From: Spartobacteria bacterium
GTDB taxonomy: Bacteria; Verrucomicrobiota; Kiritimatiellia; RZYC01
NCBI GenBank assembly: GCA_009929845.1
Contig: RZZM01000015.1
Location: 1 to 32,970 of the forward strand
DNA: 32,970 nucleotides
Direction: 5' to 3'
In this document: positions 1 to 7,521 of the stretch, piece by piece
Layout of the letters: each line of letters starts with the position of its first letter
Position numbering within the stretch: position 1 is the first letter of the stretch
Program-made: the position numbers and the translations under genes
Notes under the pieces: model-generated
What the model was told of the DNA's origin: nothing
The model's input: only the letters and a program-made list of their open reading frames with translations
Database searches by the model: none

Positions 1-46
1 GGAAATAGTTCGTGGGAACTGTGGTACAGATGCAGAACCCCGAAAC

Positions 47-53
47 AGGAGGA
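47..53 (+). promoter_or_regulatory. Ribosome binding site that fixes the WYL regulator start
   Basis: AGGAGGA lies 6 nt upstream of the ATG at base 60. The ORF track begins earlier, at a GTG at base 12, but that start has no comparable site and adds 16 residues with no domain content. Confidence 0.8.
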
Positions 54-59
54 ACAGGT

Positions 60-1079
60 ATGCATTTGCAGCATATTCGGTGGCAACAGATAGATGTGGA
101 GCTGAGGAAGGCCAGAGAGCGCAGGAAACGGGTGGCAGCCGGTGGCCATGCTGATTACCTGGAATATGATGTATTTCATCCCAACTGTAACACGCTGGCT
201 AAGAAATTCGGGTACAGCACTAAGACCATCCAGCGCGATATCGAATTCCTGCGCGATGAAGGCGCGCCCATTGAATACGATAAATGCACCCATGAGTATT
301 ATTATTCAGAAGACAACTATTCGCTGCCGGCCATCCAGCTTGATGAAAGTGATTTATTCGCCATATGTATCATGCAGCGGGCCATGCAGCAGTACCGCAA
401 TACACCGCTATATGAAAAATTAGAACAGGTATTCAAAAAGATTGAAGAGGGCCTGCCTGATGAAGTCAATATCCATCCTGCCTGGTTAGATGAACGTATT
501 TCTTTTTTTCAATCACCGCACCGCCATATTGATCCCGCCATCTGGGATATGGTAGCTAAGGCACTGAGCAACAGTCAACGTATCAGCATTGACTATGATT
601 CCCGCAATGCAAAAAAACGATCTATGCGGCAAGTTGATCCCTATCACATGATTCATTTCAAAGGAGACTGGTATTTGCTGTGTCATTGCCATAAACATAA
701 TGAAATACGAAATTTTGCAGTATCGCGGATCAAAAAAGTAAAGCCGCTTAAACAATCATTTGTGCGCCCTGAAAGTTTTAATCCCGATGCATATTTTGGC
801 AAGCACTTCGGAATCATTTTCGGTAAGGAAAACCACCAGGTGAAAATTCAATTCACTAAGGCAGCCGCACCCTACGTCTCAGAACGCGAGTGGCATCAGA
901 ACCAGGTGTTTAAGATCCAAAAGAATGGCACAGGCATTCTTTCTTTCGAAACAAATCATCTGGCGGAAGTAACCGCATGGATACTCTCCTGGGGGAAAGA
1001 GGCACAGGTACTGGAACCAAAAGAACTCGTTGATAAGGTGAAAAGTGAACTGGAAACCGCAAGAAAGGCGTACCAGTAG
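60..1079 (+). CDS. WYL-domain transcriptional regulator (HTH-WYL-WCX)
   Basis: A cytoplasmic DNA-binding regulator of the YafY/BrxR-like class, 339 aa from the chosen start. A winged helix-turn-helix occupies about residues 40-75, with recognition helix YSTKTIQRDIEFL. A WYL domain spans about 165-235, with the literal WYL triplet at 204-206 followed by conserved NFAVSRIKKV. A WCX-like tail runs to the end. In the family the WYL domain binds a ligand, often nucleic acid or a nucleotide signal, and such proteins commonly repress or activate defence loci. Here it is the first gene of a 27-kb region rich in defence-type genes. No operator could be assigned to it. Two dyad elements downstream, near 1359 and 2405, are candidate targets, but that link is inference. 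The family call is firm; the regulon is unknown. Confidence 0.9.
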   Translation: MHLQHIRWQQIDVELRKARERRKRVAAGGHADYLEYDVFHPNCNTLAKKFGYSTKTIQRDIEFLRDEGAPIEYDKCTHEYYYSEDNYSLPAIQLDESDLFAICIMQRAMQQYRNTPLYEKLEQVFKKIEEGLPDEVNIHPAWLDERISFFQSPHRHIDPAIWDMVAKALSNSQRISIDYDSRNAKKRSMRQVDPYHMIHFKGDWYLLCHCHKHNEIRNFAVSRIKKVKPLKQSFVRPESFNPDAYFGKHFGIIFGKENHQVKIQFTKAAAPYVSEREWHQNQVFKIQKNGTGILSFETNHLAEVTAWILSWGKEAQVLEPKELVDKVKSELETARKAYQ

Positions 1080-1080
1080 G

Positions 1081-1154
1081 CAGCGACTGACTTTCGGGAG
1101 GGTCGCTGTCCCCAGCGACTGCTTGGCCTAAGGAATCGCTACCCCGGCGATTCC
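1081..1154. repeat. Nested inverted repeats after the WYL gene
   Basis: CAGCGAC at 1081-1087 pairs with GTCGCTG at 1102-1108, and CAGCGAC recurs at 1113-1119. A second hairpin has arms GGAATCGC (1132-1139) and GCGATTCC (1147-1154). Neither is followed by a T-run, so these look like a repeat or REP-type element or a factor-dependent end, not a classical terminator. Confidence 0.5.
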
Positions 1155-1275
1155 GGAACATCATGCATACAACCGTTGCGTTGTCCATCTCATCCCAACA
1201 GCATTGGCCATGCACCCGCTGTATAAGGAACTATTCCGTGAGCTGGAAGGCATTGAGGACAATGCCCCTCCCTGA
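1132..1275 (+). pseudogene. Possible orphan 3' end of a broken gene (unrecognised)
   Basis: This is the main content of the 376-nt gap between the WYL gene and the next ORF. One frame stays open from a TAA just upstream to a TGA at 1273-1275 and gives a protein-like string ending MHPLYKELFRELEGIEDN. It has no convincing start or ribosome binding site of its own. The ORF track lists only a different frame here. The composition resembles the C-terminus of a helical protein, but I do not recognise the family. It could equally be chance, and confidence is low. Confidence 0.25.
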
Positions 1276-1355
1276 TATGCGTAGCCGCTTAATTGTTTAC
1301 GGTCGCCGGTTTCGTGGCCTTTCGTGGACAAATAAAAAAAGATAACCAATTTTAG

Positions 1356-1391
1356 GTGTCGGACACTCTTTGGCCGACACACTATTATAAT
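1356..1391 (+). promoter_or_regulatory. Dyad element copy 1 with a -10-like box, upstream of the 232-aa ORF
   Basis: The dyad has arms TCGGACA (1359-1365) and TGGCCGA (1371-1377) around CTCTT, and extends outward as GTGTCGG (1356-1362) and CCGACAC (1374-1380). TATAAT follows at 1386-1391. The same roughly 24-bp element recurs at 2402-2426 upstream of the phosphatase, and part of it lies upstream of the DUF262 gene. Two TTCGTGG phrases precede it. It could be an operator shared by both genes or a dispersed repeat. Confidence 0.55.
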
Positions 1392-1455
1392 GTGATGCTA
1401 TATTCAGTGATGAAAATTTTGCTGGCAAGTATGGCAGACTAGTTGGGAGTGTATA

Positions 1456-2154
1456 ATGGAGCATTACGATTTTAATCAAAGGGATTGCTGGGTGGTTGGG
1501 ACTACCATGCAGTTATTGGATAAAGTTATTCAATCCAAATTGTATACCGGGGCACAGTTGATCAGCCTGGGTAAGATTAAACACTTTTTTGATCGTATAC
1601 CGTATTGGACGGACGATATTTCTGTTCATATGATTCTTTCCAGTCCGACACGGCAGTTTGGTGATCACCGGATTATGCACTGGTGGGATATTGATATTCA
1701 AGATGCTGAAATCCATATCTCTTCAGGGGGATATTTTGAACGCCCTGAAACAGGTGGGGATTCGTTTACCTGTATGGACTGGCGGATAACGCCTAATGAT
1801 GAATCTATATACACTGATTTTATCGATGACATTTCACGCCTGGCGGATGATGCAAAAAGTTATGACCAAGAAGTCCATGAAATGAATATTGCTCAAGGTG
1901 GTTATTCGCTGGACGTTAGCGATGAGTCTAATTTGTTTTTAGACAAAACAGTTGAAGGTAAATGCCTGGGTAAGTCACTGGATGACTTTATCAACAATAG
2001 AGCCAGGGCCGGGCAATGCGGTCGATGTAGTGGGCCCGTAGCGGATAAGGATGACCCAGTGTTCAGAGGTACTGGATTATGTAAAACATGCCAATATGAA
2101 GTCATTCAGGAACTGGAAAGTATGGGGGTGTTTGATTTTTTGAAGAATAGCTGA
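1456..2154 (+). CDS. Unknown protein with a C-terminal four-Cys zinc ribbon
   Basis: I do not recognise this 232-aa protein. It is soluble, with no signal peptide or membrane segment. Residues 1-130 are rich in aromatic residues (HWWDIDI, CMDWRI) and look like a compact alpha/beta domain. Residues 130-180 are acidic and helical. A zinc ribbon follows, with C188-x2-C191 and C209-x2-C212. The start is the ATG preceded by GGGAG. The gene stands alone between the WYL gene and the phosphatase, behind its own copy of the dyad element. The zinc ribbon suggests nucleic-acid or protein binding, but nothing more specific can be claimed. Confidence 0.7.
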   Translation: MEHYDFNQRDCWVVGTTMQLLDKVIQSKLYTGAQLISLGKIKHFFDRIPYWTDDISVHMILSSPTRQFGDHRIMHWWDIDIQDAEIHISSGGYFERPETGGDSFTCMDWRITPNDESIYTDFIDDISRLADDAKSYDQEVHEMNIAQGGYSLDVSDESNLFLDKTVEGKCLGKSLDDFINNRARAGQCGRCSGPVADKDDPVFRGTGLCKTCQYEVIQELESMGVFDFLKNS

Positions 2155-2479
2155 GCAGCCGTTGTCCTGAACCACAAATGGACACTAATAAACACTAATA
2201 TGGGTTACTTCTCTTTCAAAACAGGTCTGTACTGAATTAGAGAAAATGTTTCTCAACATCTGTAAGTGATAAACAAGATAATGATCCAGTCCATCCTGTT
2301 AATCCCGTCCAAAAAAAGCATTTGGTTGCGGCTTGCTGCGCCAGGCATTTAGTGGTCCATTATTCATTCGTGGGATTGGTGAGATTCGTGTTCTTTTTCA
2401 AGTGTCGGTCACTTTTTGACCGATGCTTTGGTGTAGTATTTGTTAATCATGAATAAACAAACTCTAACAGGAGAATAAT
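2155..2479. repeat. Gene-free spacer built of repetitive phrases
   Basis: No gene is seen in these 325 nt. ACACTAATA is repeated at 2182-2190 and 2192-2200. GGACACTAATAAA (2180-2192) recurs in inverse orientation at about 28651-28663. ATTCGTG occurs twice between 2365 and 2390. The last part carries dyad element copy 2. Such phrases look like decayed copies of dispersed intergenic repeats. I recall similar ones from PVC-type genomes, but that is not verified. Confidence 0.45.
2402..2426 (+). promoter_or_regulatory. Dyad element copy 2, upstream of the phosphatase gene
   Basis: Perfect 7-nt arms TCGGTCA (2405-2411) and TGACCGA (2417-2423) flank CTTTT. The element aligns base for base with copy 1 at 1356-1380 except for about six substitutions, and several of these keep or improve the pairing. 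A weak -10-like TAGTAT follows at 2434-2439. It is a candidate operator, or a repeat-family member that carries a promoter. Confidence 0.55.
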
Positions 2480-2863
2480 ATGAAAACCGTTATCGCTAAT
2501 GTTTTATACCGCAGTAGTCGTCCAGGCTATCCGAGTAAACAAGTGGATATGCCTGCTGTAGACCATTGGATCGCTCAAGCAAAGGAACTTGGCGTGTCGA
2601 CGATTATTTGTCTGTTGGACGATCGCCAGTTAGGGTTCTATGCCGCACTTGGTGAAACCGGGCTTCTGGGGCGATACCGTGAAGCAGGCTTTGCTGTTAT
2701 TCCTTATCCTATAGCAGATTACGCCCACCCACCGGTTAAGAAAAAAGATCTTGAGAAAATCGCTTCCATTTTTGATGATGCCAAACGACCGGTACTGGTA
2801 CATTGTTCTGCGGGTGTTGATAGAACGGGTGCCGTTATCAGGTATCTGACAAAGAGTGAATAA
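2480..2863 (+). CDS. Small Cys-based protein phosphatase (DSP/PTP fold)
   Basis: A 127-aa cytoplasmic phosphatase of the dual-specificity/tyrosine phosphatase superfamily. The P-loop HCSAGVDRTG gives nucleophile C109 and phosphate-binding R115, which is the HCx5R signature. D80 in the preceding loop (PIADYAHPP) is the likely general acid. The length is close to a minimal catalytic domain and there are no extra domains. A clear AGGAG lies 6 nt before the ATG. The gene sits behind dyad element copy 2 and 73 nt before sbcD, in the same direction. The substrate is unknown: phosphoprotein, phosphoinositide-like and RNA 5'-phosphate substrates all occur in this superfamily. Its role near SbcCD and defence genes is inference. 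Confidence 0.85.
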   Translation: MKTVIANVLYRSSRPGYPSKQVDMPAVDHWIAQAKELGVSTIICLLDDRQLGFYAALGETGLLGRYREAGFAVIPYPIADYAHPPVKKKDLEKIASIFDDAKRPVLVHCSAGVDRTGAVIRYLTKSE

Positions 2864-2936
2864 GAGTGATGAGTTTCTGATTTTAGATTTTTTGGATTGG
2901 TGATTTTACAATGACTATTTTTTACTGGTGTAACTT

Positions 2937-4196
2937 ATGAAAATTCTACACACATCAGATTGGCATTTGGGGCGTTCGTTGCATGGACGGAAACGCTATG
3001 ATGAATTTGAGGCATTTCTTGATTGGCTGGCGAAAACGATTGAAGACGAAGGTATTGATGTGCTGCTGGTGGCCGGGGATATTTTTGATACCAGCACACC
3101 GAGTAATCGAGCCCAGGAGTTGTATTATCGGTTCCTTTGCAGGGTTGCCAATTCCTGTTGTAGGCATGTGGTTGTGACGGGCGGCAATCATGATTCACCG
3201 ACGTTTCTTAATGCCCCGAAAGAACTTTTGCGGGTGCTCAATGTGCATGTTGTTGGAGCAATGACAGGAGCCTTAGAAGATGAAGTGATTGTTATAAATA
3301 ATGATGCTCAGCCAGAGGCAATTGTCTGCGCTGTACCATATCTGAGAGATCGGGACATCCGTACGGTTGAAGCAGGTGAATCCATTGAAGATAAGAATGC
3401 TAAGATCGTGGAAGGTGTCAAAAATCATTATGCCCAGGTGGTTGCCATTGCAGAACAAAAACGAGACGAACTCCTGAAAAAATCAGCAATTAACAATCAA
3501 CAATCAAAAATCCCCATAATTGCCATGGGGCACCTGTTTACAGACGGCGGGAAAACCATTGTTGGTGACGGGGTGCGGGAACTTTATGTTGGCTCCCTGG
3601 CCCATGTGGGTGTTGATGTTTTCCCTCCTTCGGTGGATTATCTTGCTATGGGACATTTACATGTTCCTCAAGTCATTGGAGAGGCACAACACATGCGTTA
3701 CAGTGGTTCGCCCATACCCATTGGATTTGGTGAAGCAACTCAGGAAAAGCAGGTTGTCGTCGTTGATTTTGGATCTGATAATGAAAAATCCACAATCAAA
3801 ACGTTGCCGGTTCCTCGTTTTCAGCAGATGGAGCGAATCGCCGGTTCCCTTGAGGATATTCAAGACAAAATCAATACACTTAACAAGGCCGGTTCCACTG
3901 CCTGGCTGGAAATTGAATATAAAGATTCGGCTGTTGTCGGCAATCTTCGCGAATTGCTTGATGAGGCGTTGATTGATTCTGAAATGGAAATCCTGCAAGT
4001 CAGGAATGCGCGGGTTATGGCCCGGGTCCTCAGTCGCATTAATGATGAAGAAACACTTGATGATCTGGATGTACATGATGTTTTTAATAGATGCCTTGAT
4101 TCATGTGGCGTACCTGCTGAGGAAAGAGATGAAGTTATCCAGGCATACCAGGAAATAATCGCTTCAATTAATGATGAGGACCGAAATGCGGAGTAG
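2937..4196 (+). CDS. sbcD: SbcD, Mre11-family exonuclease subunit
   Basis: The nuclease subunit of SbcCD, which opens hairpins and processes DNA ends with Mn2+. The 419-aa length is normal. Calcineurin-like phosphoesterase motifs are complete: D8-x-H10, GDIFD with D48, GNHD at 83-86, and the GHLH motif of the fourth metal-binding segment. An insertion near residue 180 (KKSAINNQQSK) is Asn/Gln-rich and probably a loop. The start has only a weak ribosome binding site, but it begins exactly at the conserved MKILHTSDWHLG. sbcC starts 9 nt after the stop, so the two form a pair. The role is probably general repair, although SbcCD-like pairs also occur in defence islands. Confidence 0.95.
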   Translation: MKILHTSDWHLGRSLHGRKRYDEFEAFLDWLAKTIEDEGIDVLLVAGDIFDTSTPSNRAQELYYRFLCRVANSCCRHVVVTGGNHDSPTFLNAPKELLRVLNVHVVGAMTGALEDEVIVINNDAQPEAIVCAVPYLRDRDIRTVEAGESIEDKNAKIVEGVKNHYAQVVAIAEQKRDELLKKSAINNQQSKIPIIAMGHLFTDGGKTIVGDGVRELYVGSLAHVGVDVFPPSVDYLAMGHLHVPQVIGEAQHMRYSGSPIPIGFGEATQEKQVVVVDFGSDNEKSTIKTLPVPRFQQMERIAGSLEDIQDKINTLNKAGSTAWLEIEYKDSAVVGNLRELLDEALIDSEMEILQVRNARVMARVLSRINDEETLDDLDVHDVFNRCLDSCGVPAEERDEVIQAYQEIIASINDEDRNAE

Positions 4197-4205
4197 GGGC
4201 ACGGC

Positions 4206-7200
4206 ATGAAAATTCTAGAGCTAAGATTCAAAAACTTAAATTCACTTTACGGGCATTGGTTTATTGACTTTACAGTGCCGGAATATGTGTCGGATGGCAT
4301 ATTTGCGTTGACGGGGCCGACTGGTGCGGGCAAATCAACGATCCTGGATGCGATTTGTCTGGCGTTGTACGGGATGACTCCCCGGTTGGGGAAAATAACA
4401 AAAAGCAGTAACGAGATTATGTCGCGGCAAACAGGCGAGTGTTTTGCGGAAGTTTTGTTTGAATCGCAGGCGGGCCGGTATCGTTGTTACTGGGCGCAGC
4501 ACAGGTCCCGGAAAAAGGCTGATGGTGAATTGCAGCATCCACGCCACGAAATATCCGAAGGTATTGGCGATGGTAAGATCATTGAGTCTCAGCTCAGGCG
4601 TGTCCTTGCCGTAATCGAAGAGAAAACCGGGATGGATTTTGAACGGTTTACCCGCTCGATGCTGCTTGCCCAGGGGGCTTTTGATACGTTTCTTAAAGCT
4701 GATGTGGAAGAGAAATCCAGGATCCTTGAGCAGATCACAGGGACAGAAATCTATACGGATATTTCAAAAGCCGTCCATGAACGATTACGTTCAGAAAAAG
4801 ACCAACTGAATGTCCTTCAGGCTGAAAAAGAAGGCCTGGTTTTGCTGGATGATGAGCGGGTTTCTGCTCTACAGCATGAACTTGATGAAAAAACGGGTGT
4901 CTTGACTGAAAAATCCGGTCAAAAGACTCAATTAGATGCCGCTTTTCAGTGGAGAACCGGTATTTCAAGGCTTCAAAAGGAGTTGGAAGCCCTGGAAAAG
5001 GAGATTTCAGCTACTGAGCTTGCCATCATCGACTTCGAACCGCGGCGGCTATTGCTACAAGGAGCGCGAAAAGCATCTGAACTGGATGGTGCTTTCGCCA
5101 CATTGACCGCCACACGTAAGCAGCAGTTTGACGACCGGCAGGCACTGAAAAAGCTGGAAACAGGACGTCCGGAATTGGAGCAGAAGCTTGAAACCGGAAA
5201 AGAGCAGTTGGCCCATGCTGAAAAAGCACTGTTGGATGCCAAAAACCGGCAGCATATCGAATCAGAAACCATCAAAAAGGTGCGGGTGCTCGATGAGCGG
5301 ATTGTGGATCAAAAAACGCATCTGCAAGGCCTGGAAAAGGAAAGTGAGGACAAACAGGCCGAATTGGCCGAAAATCAGCATAAAATGGCCAAAAATGAGC
5401 AAAAAATCGTCGAATTTGGGCGGAAAATGTCAGCAATTGATGATTTTTGTAAAAAACATGCCTGTGATGAGGTCTTAGTGGCGGAAAAATCAGGTATCGA
5501 GGCAGAATTGAAAAATCTGATGACATTGAGTACAGATGTTGATTCAGCGCAAAAAAAGGTGAATTCCTGCCAAAAATCACAAAAAAATGCCGAAAAATCG
5601 CAAAAAACAGCCGTGCAGTGCCTTGAAAAGGCCAAAATAGCCAAAAATGAGGCTAAAAAACAGAGAAATACGGATTCAACTGAGCTTGAGAAGGTTTTGA
5701 AGGGGCGTTTATTGCGGGAGTATCGCGCTGAGCATGAGGGTCTCATGCGCGAACGGGCGTATGTTCAAAAGATTACCAGCCTGGAAGAGGAACGGTCAAA
5801 ACTGGTGGCCGGTCAACCATGCCCGTTATGCGGGGCAACCGAACATCCGTTCGCGGATGGAACCGTGCCGCAACTTGATGATATGGACCGGAAAATCAAT
5901 GCCTTGTCCGCCCTGATCAAACAGGCGGAAAAAGGTGAAACAAAGGTGGCAGAAGTCGAAAAAGCATGCATTTCGGCCCAAAATCGAGCCGAAAATGCCG
6001 AAAAAGACCTCAAAAATGCAAATAAATCGCTTCTTGAGGTCCAAAAAGCGGTCGATGAGGCTGAAACGGCCTCAAAAAGCATCGCGGAGCGTTTTGAAAC
6101 CAATAAAGGCCATGTTCTTCAATTATTGCAGCCCATGGGTGTAGAAGCATTGCCCGATGATCTTGTGGCATTTTTCGAAGAACTGACCCAACGCGCAACT
6201 GCGTGGCAGGAACAACAGACCAAACGCGAAAACCTTGAAAAACAGCTTCATCAGGTGGAGTCAGATCACAAACAGCTCACCGGCATCATTCAGACACTCG
6301 AAACCGCTCAAAATGAGCGAAAAAACGTGCTGAAATCGAAAAATGATGCGTTGAATACCCTTTTTGAAGAGCGGAAGGGCCTTTTTGGTGAGAAGGATGT
6401 CGAAAAAGAGGAAAAACGCCTCTCAGAGGCTGTTTCAACGGCTGAAAAGGCCGAAAAATCACTCATGAACGAACTGCAGGCTTTAAATGAAAGCTATACG
6501 GCATTGAAAACCGGAATTTTGAACCTGCAGCAGGACATGGCCGAACGGGCAGCACCGTTGGAAGCACAGGAACAGGCTTTCCTGCTGGACCTGCAAAAGC
6601 TCGATTTCAAAGATGAAGAAGCCTTTAAAACTGCTCGTTTGCCCGTCGATGACCGCACCGCCCTGGAACAGGAGGAAAAAAGCCTGGAAGCCCGTCGGGC
6701 GGATGTTGTCGGACGCCAAAAAGATCGTCGGGAAAAATTAACTGTTGAAACAGAAAAACGGCTTACTGAGCAGTCCTTGGAAGAACTGCAACAGGAAATA
6801 GAAGGTTTCTCGGTTGTATTAAAAGAACTGGGGGAAAAGATCGGTGGATTGAAGCAGCGCCTGGCAGATGACGCCGATGCAAAAAACCGATTCGCGGAAA
6901 AACAGCAGATGATTGAAAAGCAGAAAAGGGAATTTCAGCGGTGGAGTCGACTGCATGAATTGATTGGCTCCAGTGATGGCAAGAAATACCGGAACTTTGC
7001 GCAAGGGCTGACCTTCGAATTGATGGTCTCCCACGCCAACCGCCAGCTTGAAAGCATGAGCGACCGTTACCTGTTGATTCGCGACGACAAAGAACCCCTT
7101 GAACTCAACGTGGTCGACAACTACCAGGCCGGAGAAATCCGATCCACCCGCAACCTTTCCGGGGGCGAAAGTTTCATTGTCAGCCTATCGCTGGCCCTGG

Positions 7201-7499
7201 GTCTGTCAAAAATGGCCAGCCGCAAAGTACGGGTGGACTCCCTGTTCCTGGACGAAGGCTTCGGCACCCTTGACGAAGACGCCCTGGAAACCGCCCTGGA
7301 AACCCTCGCCGGCCTGCAGCAAAACGGAAAACTAATCGGCATCATCTCCCATGTCCCGGCCCTGAAAGAAAGAATCAGCACCCAACTAACCATCCACCCC
7401 CAGTCAGGCGGAAAAAGCACCGTCACCGGCCCCGGTTGCCAGAAGGCTAAGGAGAAAATTTTAGAAGATGTTAAAGCTGATATAAAGAATGTAGTTTGA
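4206..7499 (+). CDS. sbcC: SbcC, SMC/Rad50-like ATPase subunit
   Basis: The ATPase and tether subunit of SbcCD. A Walker A (GPTGAGKST, K43) is at the N-terminus. Two very long coiled-coil arms flank a zinc hook CPLC at C539-C542. The ABC signature LSGGES lies at 984-989 and Walker B FLDEGFGTLD at about 1014-1023. Its 1097 aa is slightly longer than typical (about 1050). The last 25-30 residues, Lys-rich, are an unusual extension past the usual end. The N-terminal coil-coding DNA holds many A5-A7 runs (5370-5680). The stop codon lies inside a hairpin terminator that ends transcription before the convergent DUF4143 gene. The gene follows sbcD closely and is probably cotranscribed with it. Confidence 0.95.
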   Translation: MKILELRFKNLNSLYGHWFIDFTVPEYVSDGIFALTGPTGAGKSTILDAICLALYGMTPRLGKITKSSNEIMSRQTGECFAEVLFESQAGRYRCYWAQHRSRKKADGELQHPRHEISEGIGDGKIIESQLRRVLAVIEEKTGMDFERFTRSMLLAQGAFDTFLKADVEEKSRILEQITGTEIYTDISKAVHERLRSEKDQLNVLQAEKEGLVLLDDERVSALQHELDEKTGVLTEKSGQKTQLDAAFQWRTGISRLQKELEALEKEISATELAIIDFEPRRLLLQGARKASELDGAFATLTATRKQQFDDRQALKKLETGRPELEQKLETGKEQLAHAEKALLDAKNRQHIESETIKKVRVLDERIVDQKTHLQGLEKESEDKQAELAENQHKMAKNEQKIVEFGRKMSAIDDFCKKHACDEVLVAEKSGIEAELKNLMTLSTDVDSAQKKVNSCQKSQKNAEKSQKTAVQCLEKAKIAKNEAKKQRNTDSTELEKVLKGRLLREYRAEHEGLMRERAYVQKITSLEEERSKLVAGQPCPLCGATEHPFADGTVPQLDDMDRKINALSALIKQAEKGETKVAEVEKACISAQNRAENAEKDLKNANKSLLEVQKAVDEAETASKSIAERFETNKGHVLQLLQPMGVEALPDDLVAFFEELTQRATAWQEQQTKRENLEKQLHQVESDHKQLTGIIQTLETAQNERKNVLKSKNDALNTLFEERKGLFGEKDVEKEEKRLSEAVSTAEKAEKSLMNELQALNESYTALKTGILNLQQDMAERAAPLEAQEQAFLLDLQKLDFKDEEAFKTARLPVDDRTALEQEEKSLEARRADVVGRQKDRREKLTVETEKRLTEQSLEELQQEIEGFSVVLKELGEKIGGLKQRLADDADAKNRFAEKQQMIEKQKREFQRWSRLHELIGSSDGKKYRNFAQGLTFELMVSHANRQLESMSDRYLLIRDDKEPLELNVVDNYQAGEIRSTRNLSGGESFIVSLSLALGLSKMASRKVRVDSLFLDEGFGTLDEDALETALETLAGLQQNGKLIGIISHVPALKERISTQLTIHPQSGGKSTVTGPGCQKAKEKILEDVKADIKNVV

Positions 7500-7521
7500 A
7501 GCTGAAAAACTACTATTTTTC
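7491..7521 (+). terminator. Intrinsic terminator of sbcDC
   Basis: GTAGTTT (7491-7497) pairs with AAACTAC (7507-7513), and TATTTTTC follows directly. The stem overlaps the last codons and stop of sbcC and fills the convergent gap before the DUF4143 gene. The T-run favours action on the plus strand. Confidence 0.7.

Noticed and set aside
12-59. GTG start for the WYL regulator
   Set aside because: The ATG at 60 has AGGAGGA at ideal spacing and matches the family start; the GTG has neither.
1356-2480. Integron-like cassette array (two genes each behind a dyad)
   Set aside because: The dyads lack the GTTRRRY core and long bulged stem of attC sites, there are only two, and no integrase is in view.
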